Source: NCEH01 sp043195125 (GTDB lineage: Bacteria; Pseudomonadota; Alphaproteobacteria; Rhizobiales; Xanthobacteraceae). From it: a DNA stretch of 64,000 nt. The stretch lies in the NCBI RefSeq assembly GCF_043195125.1, contig NZ_JBAFWR010000002.1. One strand, written 5' to 3'. Below the pieces are notes generated by a model that saw only the letters and a list, made by a program, of their open reading frames with translations, was not told the DNA's origin and did no database searches. A program made the translations under genes and the position numbers. This document shows, in pieces, positions 35,372 through 44,880 of this stretch. The first letter of the stretch is position 1. Every line of letters starts with the position of its first letter.

Positions 35372-36871
35372 TCAGATGGTCTGGTTGTAGGCGCCGACTT
35401 CGGGATGGGTGCGCAGCACGCCGTCGATTTCCTTGAACATGTCGCGCATGCGCTGTTCGGAAACCGGGCTTTCCACGACCACCACCAGCTCCGGCTTGTT
35501 GGAGGAGGCGCGCACCAGGCCCCAGGTGCCGTCTTCCGTCGTGACGCGCACGCCATTGACGGTCACGAGATCGCGGATCGGCTGGCCGGTGACGCTGCCG
35601 CCCTCGGCCTGCAGCTTCTCGAAATGCTTCACCACGTCACTGACGATGCCGTATTTGGCCTCGTCCGCGCAGTGCGGCGACATGGTGGGCGAGGACCAGG
35701 TCTTGGGCAGCGCGAGGCGCAGCTCGGAGAGCTTCTTGCCGGGGTTGCGGTCCAGCATGTCCAGCACCGCGATGGCGGAGACGAGGCCGTCGTCATAGCC
35801 CCGGCCGATGGGCTTGTTAAAGAAGTAATGGCCGGACTTCTCGAAGCCCACCAGAGCGCCGGTCTCGTTGACGCGGCGCTTCATGTAGGAATGGCCGGTC
35901 TTCCAATAATCCGCCTTCACGCCGAGCTTGATCAGCTCCGGGTCGGTGGCGAACAGGCCGGTGGACTTCACGTCCACCACGAAGGTGGAGCCGGGGTAGA
36001 TCTTGGCGAGGTCGCGCGCCAGCATCACGCCCATCTTGTCGGCGAAGATCTCCTCGCCCTCATTGTCCACCACGCCGCAGCGGTCGCCGTCGCCGTCGAA
36101 GCCGAGCGCCACGTCCGCCTTGTGCTCCAGCACCGCGTCCCGCATGGCATGGAGCATTTCCATGTCTTCCGGGTTCGGATTGTACTTGGGGAAGGAATGG
36201 TCCAGCTCGGTGTCGAGCGGCACCACTTCCACGCCCAGCGCTTCCAGGATGCGCGGGGCGAACGCGCCGGCGGTGCCGTTGCCGCAGGCCACAACCGCCT
36301 TGATGGGGTGCTTCAGCTTGGGCCGGTCGGTGAGGTCCTTGATATAGACCTCGGGGAAATTTTCGACGAAGTGATAGGCCCCGCCGCCGCGCAGGTCGAA
36401 GGCGGCCGAGAGCACGATTTCCTTCAGGCGGGTCATCTCGTCGGGTCCGAAGGTGAGCGGGCGGTTGACGCCCATCTTCACACCGGTCCAGCCGTTGTCG
36501 TTGTGGGAAGCGGTCACCATCGCCACCGCCGGCACATCCAGCGCGAACTGGGCGAAATAGGCCATGGGCGACATGGCGAGGCCGATGTCGTGCACCTTCA
36601 CCCCGGCCGCCATGAGGCCGGAGACCATCGCGTATTTGATGGAGGAGGAATAGCCGCGGAAATCGTGACCCGTGACGATCTCGGGCTTGACGCCCATCTG
36701 GTGCATCAAGGTGCCGAGGCCCATGCCCAGCGCCTGAATGCCCATCAGGTTGATTTCCTTCTGGAACAACCAGCGGGCGTCATATTCCCGGAACCCGGTG
36801 GGCTTCACCATGGGCTCGGATTCATAGGCGTATGTGTTGGGCGTCAGTGCGGGCTTCGGCGTCGGAAACAT
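35372..36871 (-). CDS. Phosphomannomutase/phosphoglucomutase
   Basis: Alpha-D-phosphohexomutase, 499 residues, interconverting hexose 1- and 6-phosphates for polysaccharide and LPS synthesis. The catalytic serine lies in TASHNDNGWTGVKMG; the metal loop is DGDGDRCGVVD; the sugar-binding loop is GFEKSGHYFF and the phosphate loop is RASSNKPELVV in the C-terminal domain. The serine loop has Asp where many family members have Pro (TASHNP). It is transcribed alone, divergent from nothing close on its upstream side. Confidence 0.92.
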   Translation of the reverse strand: MFPTPKPALTPNTYAYESEPMVKPTGFREYDARWLFQKEINLMGIQALGMGLGTLMHQMGVKPEIVTGHDFRGYSSSIKYAMVSGLMAAGVKVHDIGLAMSPMAYFAQFALDVPAVAMVTASHNDNGWTGVKMGVNRPLTFGPDEMTRLKEIVLSAAFDLRGGGAYHFVENFPEVYIKDLTDRPKLKHPIKAVVACGNGTAGAFAPRILEALGVEVVPLDTELDHSFPKYNPNPEDMEMLHAMRDAVLEHKADVALGFDGDGDRCGVVDNEGEEIFADKMGVMLARDLAKIYPGSTFVVDVKSTGLFATDPELIKLGVKADYWKTGHSYMKRRVNETGALVGFEKSGHYFFNKPIGRGYDDGLVSAIAVLDMLDRNPGKKLSELRLALPKTWSSPTMSPHCADEAKYGIVSDVVKHFEKLQAEGGSVTGQPIRDLVTVNGVRVTTEDGTWGLVRASSNKPELVVVVESPVSEQRMRDMFKEIDGVLRTHPEVGAYNQTI

Positions 36872-37081
36872 GAAAAGCTTCTCCGCAACGGCTCTGTTTG
36901 GTCGGCTGCCGATAGCATGAAATCAGAATGGAAGGCACCCGCGGGCGCAGAAAGTGACAGGGCCAACCAGCTTCAAATGCTCGCACGCCCGGAAGGTTCC
37001 ATCCGAAACCGCCAGCCGGCGAAGCCGCCAAGCCCGAAACCCGGGCGCGCAGCCGGCGCGGCCCGCGTCCATTGAGTGGCC

Positions 37082-38038
37082 TCAGCCCACCGATGTCATG
37101 ACGAGGCGAGCCGCGGTCAGGTCCTCCAGCGCGGCGCCGACCGATTTGAACAGGGTGATTTCGTCCCCTCCGGTACGGCCGGGCACCCGGCCGGTGCAGA
37201 GGTCCGACAGGTCGCCCTTCAGCCGCTCGGCGGACCAGGCGCCCGAGGCCATGGCAAGGCGCAGGTCGCCTGCCTCCGCCAAGGCGCCGGCGCGCGTATC
37301 CACATAGACCGCGCTCGCGGCAATCAAGGCATCGTCGCTCTCGCGCATGGCCGGTGTGAAGGCGCCGACGAGGTCCACATGGGTGCCCGGCCGCACATCC
37401 GCGCCCAGCACGATCGCCTGCGTGGAGGTGGTGGCGCAGGAGACGATATCCGCCTGCGCCAGGGCGCCCTTAAGGTCGGACACCGTATGCGCATCCAGCC
37501 CCTGCCCTTTCAGCCGGTCGGCGACGCAGCGCGCCTTCTCCGGCGCCCGGCCCCACACCAGGATGCGCGCGATGGGCCGCACGGCCACATGGGCAGCGGC
37601 GAGATAGCCGGCGAGATGGCCGGTGCCCACCAGCAGGAGCGTGCGGCTCTCCGGCCGCGAGAGGTAGGAGGAGGCGAGCGCGGACGCGGCCGCCGTGCGG
37701 CGATTGGTGAGCGCGTCGCCATCCAGGATCGCGCGCGGGGCGCCGGTCTCGCCATCGAACAGGGTATAGATGGAATTCACCGCGCCGAGGCCGCGCGCGC
37801 TGTTGCCGGGCACGACCGTCACCATCTTCACGCCCATGGCGACGCCGCGTTCCCACGCCGGCATGGTGAGCAGATGGGCGCTCGCCCCCTCGGTGCCGAC
37901 CTCGAAGGCTTGGCGCACCGGCGCCTCCACCTTCTGGGCGGCAAAAGCGTCGCGCAGGGCGTCCACCAGGGAGGGATAATCGAGCGCCGCATGGATCTGC
38001 GCGGCGCTGAAGACCTTGGGCATGCGAATCGGCTCCAT
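37082..38038 (-). CDS. Ornithine cyclodeaminase / mu-crystallin family protein
   Basis: NAD(P)-dependent enzyme, 318 residues, of the OCD/CRYM superfamily, whose members act as ornithine cyclodeaminase, ketimine reductase or amino-acid dehydrogenase. The Rossmann loop is LLLVGTGHLAGYL; MGVKMVTVVPGNSARGL and LVGAFTPAMRESDD match the catalytic region. It starts on ATG 38038, 110 bases from a divergent FAD oxidoreductase of the amino-acid oxidase type, and the two may share a metabolite, much as the dauB/dauA pair do. The exact reaction cannot be read from sequence. Confidence 0.87.
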   Translation of the reverse strand: MEPIRMPKVFSAAQIHAALDYPSLVDALRDAFAAQKVEAPVRQAFEVGTEGASAHLLTMPAWERGVAMGVKMVTVVPGNSARGLGAVNSIYTLFDGETGAPRAILDGDALTNRRTAAASALASSYLSRPESRTLLLVGTGHLAGYLAAAHVAVRPIARILVWGRAPEKARCVADRLKGQGLDAHTVSDLKGALAQADIVSCATTSTQAIVLGADVRPGTHVDLVGAFTPAMRESDDALIAASAVYVDTRAGALAEAGDLRLAMASGAWSAERLKGDLSDLCTGRVPGRTGGDEITLFKSVGAALEDLTAARLVMTSVG

Positions 38039-38148
38039 TAGGCACGTCGCTGGAACATAAGGGCGATGCGCGCCCGCTCACAGCGGCGTTGTGCACGGCT
38101 GGCGGCGGCGGCATAGGAGGGCGCGGCGCGCCCAATGCGGGATTTCAG

Positions 38149-39330
38149 ATGGCGGACGACTCCTTTGACGTGGTGATCGTGGGCGGGGCGGCCACCGGCA
38201 GTTCCGCCGCCTTTCACCTCGCCGCACACCCCGACTTTTCCGGCCGCGTGCTGGTGCTGGAAAAGGACCCGAGCTACCAAAACTGCGCCTCGGCCCGCTC
38301 GGCGGCGTCCATCCGCCAGCAATATTCCGCCGCCATCAATGTGGAAATCTCGCTCTACGGCATCGCCTTCCTGCGCGAGATTGGCGCGCGGCTGGCCGTG
38401 GACAGGGACGCGCCAGCCATCGGCCTGCGGGAAGGCGGCTATCTTTTCCTCGCCAGCGATGCGGGGGCCGATGAGCTTGCCGCCGCCCATGCCCTCCAGA
38501 CCGGCCTTGGCGCCGACATCGCCCTGCTGGCGCCGGACGCGCTGGCGGCGCGCTTTCCCTGGCTGAATACCGAAGGTATCGCGCGGGGCAGCCTCGGCCT
38601 GTCGGGTGAAGGCTGGTTCGACGGCTACGGCCTGATGCAGGCGTTCCGCCGCAAGGCGCGCAGCCTTGGCGTGACCTATCGCGCGGCGAACGCCGTTGCG
38701 CTGGAACGCAGCGCCGACTGCATCACGGCGGTGAAACTCGCCGACGGCACGCGCATCGCCTGCGGATGGGCGGTGAATGCGGCAGGCGGAGGCGGCGCCG
38801 ATCTCGCCCGCACGGCCGGCATCGATCTTCCGGTCGCGAACAAGAAGCGGATGATCTTCACCTTCACCTGCCCGGATGCGGTGCCGGATTGCCCGCTGCT
38901 GATCGACCCGAGCGGGGTCTATGTGCGGCCGGAGGGACAGGGCTTCCTCTGCGGCACCGCTCCACCGCCGCAGGACGATCCCGACAGCGCAGATTTCGAG
39001 GTGAACCATGCACTGTTCGAGGAGGTGATCTGGCCGACGCTGGCGCGGCGCATTCCCGCCTTCGAGCGCCTGCGCCCCGGCCGCGCCTGGGCCGGGCATT
39101 ACGACATGAACCTGTTCGACCAGAACGCGATTCTCGGGTCTGCGCCGGGCTGCGCCAACCTGCTGCTCGCCAATGGCTTCAGCGGCCATGGCCTGCAGCA
39201 ATCCCCGGCTGTGGGCCGGGGATTGAGCGAGCTGGTCGTGCACGGGCGCTATGCGACGCTGGACCTGTCGCCGCTCGGCTACGGGCGGATCGCGCGAAAC
39301 GCGCCGCTGGTCGAGCGCAAGGTGGTCTAG
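38149..39330 (+). CDS. FAD-dependent oxidoreductase, DAO family
   Basis: Flavoprotein, 393 residues, of the D-amino-acid oxidase/sarcosine oxidase superfamily. The dinucleotide motif DVVIVGGAATGSSAA is at the N-terminus, SARSAASIRQQYS is the FAD-contacting loop, and the C-terminal ANGFSGHGLQQSPAVGRGLSELVVHGRY is typical of FOXRED1-like members. ATG 38149 starts just before the FAD motif; the frame is open back to 38089. It would oxidise an amine or amino acid and pass electrons to a quinone or oxygen. Divergent from the OCD gene. Confidence 0.88.
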   Translation: MADDSFDVVIVGGAATGSSAAFHLAAHPDFSGRVLVLEKDPSYQNCASARSAASIRQQYSAAINVEISLYGIAFLREIGARLAVDRDAPAIGLREGGYLFLASDAGADELAAAHALQTGLGADIALLAPDALAARFPWLNTEGIARGSLGLSGEGWFDGYGLMQAFRRKARSLGVTYRAANAVALERSADCITAVKLADGTRIACGWAVNAAGGGGADLARTAGIDLPVANKKRMIFTFTCPDAVPDCPLLIDPSGVYVRPEGQGFLCGTAPPPQDDPDSADFEVNHALFEEVIWPTLARRIPAFERLRPGRAWAGHYDMNLFDQNAILGSAPGCANLLLANGFSGHGLQQSPAVGRGLSELVVHGRYATLDLSPLGYGRIARNAPLVERKVV

Positions 39331-39357
39331 CCACCAAGCTCACGGGCGGACGGGCCG

Positions 39358-40854
39358 TCAGCCCTCGTAATGGTCGGCGACCAGCTGGTTCAGCAGCCGC
39401 ACGCCCCAGCCCGAAGCCCAGCTCTTGTTGATGTCGCTGGCCGGCGAGGACATGGCGGTGCCGGCCACGTCCAGATGCGCCCAGGGCGTCTTTTCCACAT
39501 AGCGCTGGAGGAACTGGGCGGCGGTAATGGACCCGCCGTTGCGTCCGCCGGTGTTCTTCATGTCGGCGAAGCGGCTGTCGATCTGCTTGTCGTATTCCGG
39601 GCCCAGCGGCATGCGCCACACGCGCTCGCCGGTCTCCATGCCGGCCGCCGAAAGGCGCTGCGCCAGTTCGTCGTCATTGGAGAACAGGCCGGCATATTCA
39701 TGCCCGAGCGCCACCAGAATGGCGCCGGTGAGGGTGGCGAGGTCCACCATGAAGCGCGGCTTGAAGCGCTCCTTGGTGTACCAGAGCACATCGGCCAGAA
39801 CGAGCCGGCCCTCGGCATCGGTATTGATGATTTCGATGGTCTGGCCCGACATGGAGGTCACGATGTCGCCGGGCCGCTGGGCGGCGCCGTCGGGCATGTT
39901 CTCCACGCAGCCGATGACGCCGACCGCGTTCACCTTGGCCTTGCGTGCCGCCAGCGCATACATGAGCCCGGTGACGCAAGCCGCGCCCCCCATGTCGCCC
40001 TTCATGTCTTCCATGCCGGCCGCGGGCTTGATGGAGATGCCGCCGGTATCGAACGTCACGCCCTTGCCGATGAAGGCCACCGGCTGGGTCTTCGCGTCCG
40101 CGCCGTTCCAGCGCATCACCACGACGCGGCTTTCCTTGATGGAGCCCTGGCCGACGCCGAGCAGCGCGCCCATGCCGAGCTCGGCAAGCTCCGCATCGCC
40201 CAGCACTTCCACCTCGACGCCGACCGAGGTCAGCTCCTGCGTGCGGCGGGCGAATTCCGGGGGGTCGAGCACGTTGGAGGGCTCATTGACCAGATTGCGA
40301 GCCAACACCACGCCGTCCGCCACCGCTTCGCCGGACGTCCAGGCGCGGCGCGCCGCGGGCTCGTCCGCCACCAGGAAGGTCAGGGACAGGGCAACCGGCT
40401 CGGCGTCGCCTTCCTTGCGCTTGGTCTTGTAGCGATCGAACACATAGCTGCGCAGCCGCGCGCCGAGCGCCATCTCTGCCACGAACTCCGGGCTCACCTT
40501 CAACCCGGGCAGGTCGACGACGACCGTGGCTTCGCGCGTGCCGCCGGGAATCTTGCCGACGGCCACGCCACCCAGCTTGAGAAAATCCGCCGCCTTGAGA
40601 TCCGCGCCCTTGCCGACGCCCAGGATCACGAGGCGAGGCGCATCGAGGTTCGCCGGCGCGATCAGGTCCAGGGTGGACGAGAGGCGGCCCTTGAAATGGT
40701 CGGCGCTGATCGCCCGCTTCACCCCATCAAGGGCGGGCTTGAGCAGCTTTTGCGCTTCCCGTCCGAACGTGAGCGTATCGTCGGTGAGGACGACGAGGAC
40801 ACCCTTCGGGGCGGCGCCATGCTTGGCGAAACGGATGGTGACGGGCTCGGCCAT
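39358..40854 (-). CDS. pepA: Leucyl aminopeptidase (M17)
   Basis: Cytosolic dimetal aminopeptidase, 498 residues. The M17 signature NTDAEGRLVLAD and the metal-binding GKGVTFDTGGISIKP plus MEDMKGDMGGAA are complete. The N-terminal regulatory domain (about residues 1-170) precedes the catalytic one. It removes N-terminal residues from peptides; some homologues also act in site-specific recombination as DNA-binding accessory factors. It is transcribed alone, convergent with the FAD oxidoreductase gene. Confidence 0.95.
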   Translation of the reverse strand: MAEPVTIRFAKHGAAPKGVLVVLTDDTLTFGREAQKLLKPALDGVKRAISADHFKGRLSSTLDLIAPANLDAPRLVILGVGKGADLKAADFLKLGGVAVGKIPGGTREATVVVDLPGLKVSPEFVAEMALGARLRSYVFDRYKTKRKEGDAEPVALSLTFLVADEPAARRAWTSGEAVADGVVLARNLVNEPSNVLDPPEFARRTQELTSVGVEVEVLGDAELAELGMGALLGVGQGSIKESRVVVMRWNGADAKTQPVAFIGKGVTFDTGGISIKPAAGMEDMKGDMGGAACVTGLMYALAARKAKVNAVGVIGCVENMPDGAAQRPGDIVTSMSGQTIEIINTDAEGRLVLADVLWYTKERFKPRFMVDLATLTGAILVALGHEYAGLFSNDDELAQRLSAAGMETGERVWRMPLGPEYDKQIDSRFADMKNTGGRNGGSITAAQFLQRYVEKTPWAHLDVAGTAMSSPASDINKSWASGWGVRLLNQLVADHYEG

Positions 40855-40962
40855 GGATACTCCGGGAGATACTGCCTGCGGGGGCGCAAAGACGATGGGC
40901 TATTCACACCTCTCTAGCCCCTGCACGCAACGCCGACAAATGCCCGCAGCGCAAGCCACCCC

Positions 40963-41511
40963 TCACGCTCGGCGCAGACGGACGTCCACTTCCCGGTCGA
41001 CGTAACGCCATTCCGGCGTGTCGCGCAGCTTGCGCACCATATCTTCGAATTTGTCGCCATCCTCCGGCGCATATTCGAACCAGGTGAGGAAATCGAACGG
41101 TTCGCCCAGTTCGCGGCAATGATGCAGGCGCCGGGCGACGGCGGGGAGATATTCAAGGCCGATCCCGATATGGCGGGACTGCTCCTCGAATATCGCGCGG
41201 CGCTCGTCTTGCGCGAGATCCCACCAAGCCTGGGTCTTACGAATCGGGATCAGGGCCGCGCAAGTGGCACCTGCCCGGCCCAAGCCCTCCTGCCGCGCGG
41301 TCAACGCGTTTATCTCGGCCCGCTGGGAATAGCGGGTATTGCTGGTGGTGCCGCGCAAGACCCAGATCGGGTCCGGCTGGCTGGCTGCGGCGTCGTGGAT
41401 CGTCAGGTGGGAGGCGTCCGCGAGCCCCTCGCCCACCACCGGCGTCAGCCGGTCAATGCACCAGGGTCCCGACCGGCCAGCGGTAAAAAGATAAGTGAGC
41501 GGTATCGTCAT
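40963..41511 (-). CDS. cld: Chlorite dismutase family protein, short dimeric type
   Basis: Haem protein, 182 residues, the size of the dimeric lineage II chlorite dismutases (Nitrobacter and Cyanothece types). With ATG 41511, the proximal haem ligand His114 (EEQSRHIGIG) and the distal catalytic Arg127 (YLPAVARRLHH) fall exactly at the published numbers, so it is likely to be active in converting chlorite to chloride and oxygen; HemQ proteins lack the Arg. Other hallmarks are RYSQRAEI and GEPFDFLTWFEYAPED. No chlorate or perchlorate reductase is in view, so the natural role is unclear. An in-frame ATG at 41544 is less likely. Confidence 0.88.
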   Translation of the reverse strand: MTIPLTYLFTAGRSGPWCIDRLTPVVGEGLADASHLTIHDAAASQPDPIWVLRGTTSNTRYSQRAEINALTARQEGLGRAGATCAALIPIRKTQAWWDLAQDERRAIFEEQSRHIGIGLEYLPAVARRLHHCRELGEPFDFLTWFEYAPEDGDKFEDMVRKLRDTPEWRYVDREVDVRLRRA

Positions 41512-41583
41512 GGATACAGAATACCGCCATTCGCCGCACGGCAAAGAGCTCCCGGCGAGGCATCGCCCGCGCGCGCGGACGGA

Positions 41584-42327
41584 TCAGGCGGGATGCTGGA
41601 ACGCCAACAGCTTCCGCATCGGGAAATCGTAATATTTCCCGGTTTCCTCGAAGGTGGGCAGGCAGAGCGAAACGATGGCCTCCGCCGCTTCCTCGGGCGC
41701 CGGCAGGGTCTGCGGGTCCTCGCCGGGGAAAGCCTTGGCGCGCATGCGCGTGCGGATCGGGCCGGGGTTGAACAGATTGACTTTGAGATTGCCGCTGACG
41801 CTTTCCGCCGCCCAAGTGCGGCCGAGCACGTCGAGCGCGGCCTTGGTCACGGCATAAGGACCCCAATAAGCGCGGGCTTTATGGGCCGCGCCGGAGGAGA
41901 CCAGCACCGCGCGGCCGGCGGTGGAGAGCTTCAGCAGGGGGTCGAGCGAACGCACGAAGCGGTAATTGGCGGTGAGGTTCACGCTCAGCGCCTGGTCCCA
42001 ATCCTTCGGGTCCACATGGCCGAGCGGGGTCACCGGCCCGAGGATGCCGGCATTGCCCACGAACACGTCGAGATGGCCCCACCGCTGGTAGATCGCCCCG
42101 CCGAGCCGGTCGATGGCGTCGTAATCCGTCACGTCCATGGGCACGAGGGTGGCGGAGCCGCCGGCGGCCTTGATGGCGTCGTCCACTTCCTCGAGCGCGC
42201 CCTCAGTGCGGCCGACGGCGATCACATGGGCCCCGGCGTTCGCCAGGGCGAGCGCTGTGGCCGAACCGATGCCACGCGTGGCGCCGGTGACGAGGGCGAT
42301 CCTGTCGGCAAGCGGCCGGTCGGTCAT
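41584..42327 (-). CDS. SDR family NAD(P)-dependent oxidoreductase
   Basis: Short-chain dehydrogenase, 247 residues. The TGATRGIG nucleotide motif, NAGILG and the catalytic YxxxK in GPYAVTKAAL with Ser in LVSSGAAH are present. ATG 42327 aligns with the family start. It ends the purF side of a long minus-strand housekeeping run, where an SDR is usually found in Hyphomicrobiales. The substrate is unknown; a role in fatty-acid or sugar reduction is possible. Confidence 0.9.
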   Translation of the reverse strand: MTDRPLADRIALVTGATRGIGSATALALANAGAHVIAVGRTEGALEEVDDAIKAAGGSATLVPMDVTDYDAIDRLGGAIYQRWGHLDVFVGNAGILGPVTPLGHVDPKDWDQALSVNLTANYRFVRSLDPLLKLSTAGRAVLVSSGAAHKARAYWGPYAVTKAALDVLGRTWAAESVSGNLKVNLFNPGPIRTRMRAKAFPGEDPQTLPAPEEAAEAIVSLCLPTFEETGKYYDFPMRKLLAFQHPA

Positions 42328-42509
42328 GGCAGGGTCTCTGTCAGATCGGAATGAGGGGCGCGACCATCCCGCCATGTGGCCGAAAGCGCAAGGGCGAGAA
42401 GCGCGATATGTGGGGAATCATGCCGCCGGTGCGGTAGGCTGTTCGCAGAGAACGCGCAGCGCGGCCCGGCACCTCCGCCGCCCCCGCTCGGGCGCGGCGG
42501 GAAGATGGC

Positions 42510-44057
42510 TCAGCTGGCTTCGGCGAGCAGCGACAATTGCTGCGCCCCCACCGCCCCGGACTTGTCCGTGAGCAGGGTCGGGTAGTCGCCGGTGAAGCAA
42601 TGGTCGGTGAATTGCGGACGCACCGGATCGCGGCCCTCATAGCCCATGGCGCGATAGACGCCGTCCACCGACAGGAAGGCCAGCGAATCCGCGCCGATAT
42701 AGCGCCGCATGCCTTCCAGATCGTGTGTCGCGGCCAGCAGCTTGTCGCGGTCGGGCGTGTCGATGCCGTAATAGTCGGGATGGGTGATGGGGGGCGAGGC
42801 GATGCGGAAATGCACTTCGCTCGCGCCGGCGTCGCGCATCATCTGCACGATCTTCACGGAGGTGGTGCCGCGCACCAGGCTGTCGTCCACCAGCACGATG
42901 CGCTTGCCGGCGACGACGGAGCGGTTCGCCGAATGCTTCATGCGCACGCCCTGGTCGCGGACGGTCTGAGTCGGCTGGATGAAGGTGCGGCCCACATAAT
43001 GGTTGCGGATGATGCCGAGTTCGTACGGCACGCCGGACACCTGGGAATAGCCGATGGCCGCCGGCACGCCGGAATCCGGCACCGGCACGATCACGTCGGC
43101 CGGCAGGTGGCTTTCCTGCGCCAGCACCTGACCCATGGTCTTGCGCACCTGGTAGACCGAGCGCCCGCCCACCACCGAGTCCGGCCGGGCGAAATAGATG
43201 TATTCGAAGATGCAGGGCCGCGCCGGCATGGAGGGGAACGGCTTGAAGGAGGTGATGCCGTCCTCGTCGATCACCACCACTTCGCCATTCTCGATATCGC
43301 GCACATAGCGCGCGCCGATGATGTCGAGGGCGCAGGTCTCGGAGGCGAGGATGGGCGAATTGTCCAGCATGCCCAGCACCAGCGGGCGGATGCCGAGGGG
43401 ATCGCGCGCGCCGATCAGCTTCTTGTTGGTGACCGCCACCAGCGAATAGGCGCCTTCCAAGAAGTGCAGCGCGTCGATGAAGCGATCGACGAAGCGCGCC
43501 TTCTTTGAGCGCGCCACCAGATGCAAGATCACTTCGGTATCGGTGGTGGACTGGGTGATGGCCCCTTCCCGCACCAACTGCTTGCGCAGCGTGAGCCCGT
43601 TGGTGAGGTTGCCATTGTGCCCGACGGCGAAGCCGCCGGCGTCCAGCTCGGCGAACAGCGGCTGCACGTTGCGCAGCAGGGTTTCGCCGGTGGTGGAATA
43701 GCGCACATGGCCAACAGCAATATGGCCGGGCAGCCGCTCGATCACTCGCGCGTCTGAGAAGGTATCGCCGACGAGGCCGAGGCGGCGCTCGGAATGGAAG
43801 CGGCGGCCGTCATAGGTGACGATGCCGGCGGCTTCCTGCCCGCGATGCTGAAGCGCGTGGAGGCCGATGGCCGTGATGGCGGCGGCGTCCGGATGGTTGA
43901 AGACGCCGAAAACCCCGCATTCCTCGCGCAGGCGGTCGCCGTTCAGATCTTCGTCCAGGTTCATCTGGCCCGTCTCCCGTGCAACCCCACCATGCGCAAA
44001 GCCGTCCCGCGCCCATTGGGCGTCGGGAGCGTGGGACTCCTCGCTCTCCATGTCCAT
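42510..44057 (-). CDS. purF: Amidophosphoribosyltransferase
   Basis: First committed enzyme of purine synthesis, 515 residues, transferring glutamine amide to PRPP. The N-terminal nucleophile is Cys47 in EECGVFGVF, so a 46-residue propeptide would be removed. The glutaminase domain has LQHRGQEAAG and GHVRYSTTG; the PRPP site is VLVDDSLVRGTTS; PVPDSGVPAA and YVGRTFI are typical. ATG 44057 has a perfect GGAGGT seven bases upstream; an internal start at 43964 (MNLDEDLN) would leave a 15-residue propeptide closer to other species. It lies 22 bases after cvpA. Confidence 0.93.
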   Translation of the reverse strand: MDMESEESHAPDAQWARDGFAHGGVARETGQMNLDEDLNGDRLREECGVFGVFNHPDAAAITAIGLHALQHRGQEAAGIVTYDGRRFHSERRLGLVGDTFSDARVIERLPGHIAVGHVRYSTTGETLLRNVQPLFAELDAGGFAVGHNGNLTNGLTLRKQLVREGAITQSTTDTEVILHLVARSKKARFVDRFIDALHFLEGAYSLVAVTNKKLIGARDPLGIRPLVLGMLDNSPILASETCALDIIGARYVRDIENGEVVVIDEDGITSFKPFPSMPARPCIFEYIYFARPDSVVGGRSVYQVRKTMGQVLAQESHLPADVIVPVPDSGVPAAIGYSQVSGVPYELGIIRNHYVGRTFIQPTQTVRDQGVRMKHSANRSVVAGKRIVLVDDSLVRGTTSVKIVQMMRDAGASEVHFRIASPPITHPDYYGIDTPDRDKLLAATHDLEGMRRYIGADSLAFLSVDGVYRAMGYEGRDPVRPQFTDHCFTGDYPTLLTDKSGAVGAQQLSLLAEAS

Positions 44058-44079
44058 CTTTACCTCCGCTCGACGCGGC

Positions 44080-44772
44080 TCACTGGCCGGTGCCGCGCGC
44101 GCTCTCAAGCAGTTGCTCGAACCCTTGCCGCTCACCGCGGCGGTATCCGGTTTCTCCAGCCGCCGCTCCGGCGACCGTCGCAACTGTAATCGTGGTGCCC
44201 CCACGTTCCGTGCGCGGACCTGGCGGCGTGGCGGGCGCATCGCCCTCATCTGTCGCCGGAGACCGCTTGAGTCTCTTAAGAATGGTATTCTCCGGATCGT
44301 CCGGCAACAGGGACATAAGCCAATCCCCCGTGTTTTGCAGCACCGGACGGGATTTTGCGTTCAAAACCCACGGCGGCTGGCTCTTGTCGGGAACCAGCCA
44401 GTTGAAGAACAGAAATGCCACAACCATGACCAGCAGGCCGCGCGCAAGGCCGAAGGCGAAGCCCAAGGTGCGGTCCAGCGCGCCGATCCGGCTGTCCAGC
44501 ACCGCATCGGAAATGCGCGCGCTGATAATGGAAACGATCAGCAGCGTTCCCAGAAACAGGATGCCGACGGTCACCGCAAGCGCCACCGTATCCTGCGACA
44601 CGTATTGCTTGGTGATCGGCAGCAATTGAGGATAGAAAAACAACGTTACGCCGGCCGCAGCCAGCCAGGAAACGATGCTGAAGACTTCGCGCAAAAAACC
44701 GCGAACCATGGCCAGAAGGCCGGAAAGCAGCATCACCGAAATAACGATGAGATCGAGCAGCGTCACGGGCAT
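44080..44772 (-). CDS. cvpA: CvpA family membrane protein
   Basis: Inner-membrane protein, 230 residues, four hydrophobic helices in the first 150 residues, with RGFLREVFSIVSWLAAAGV and LDRTLGFAFGLARG as the family signature. The cytoplasmic tail is charged and low-complexity. CvpA links to purF in many proteobacteria, and in enterics it affects colicin V production and envelope stress resistance. ATG 44772 opens the family motif; an upstream in-frame extension to 44865 lacks homology. Confidence 0.88.
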   Translation of the reverse strand: MPVTLLDLIVISVMLLSGLLAMVRGFLREVFSIVSWLAAAGVTLFFYPQLLPITKQYVSQDTVALAVTVGILFLGTLLIVSIISARISDAVLDSRIGALDRTLGFAFGLARGLLVMVVAFLFFNWLVPDKSQPPWVLNAKSRPVLQNTGDWLMSLLPDDPENTILKRLKRSPATDEGDAPATPPGPRTERGGTTITVATVAGAAAGETGYRRGERQGFEQLLESARGTGQ

Positions 44773-44880
44773 GGGCGCGGCGGGTCCTTCATGCGGCGCC
44801 CGGAGGCGTGCGGCGGAACACTGCGTGTCATAAATCCGCAGCGTGGCTCGGACGTATAGCTTCAAGCGCCCGCCGCGTCA

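Noticed and set aside
33764..37075. A plus-strand open frame of 1103 codons
   Set aside because: It lies antisense to the phytase-like gene and the phosphomannomutase, both with complete motifs, and its translation is His/Gly/Ala-rich with no domain. Long antisense frames are expected at this GC content.
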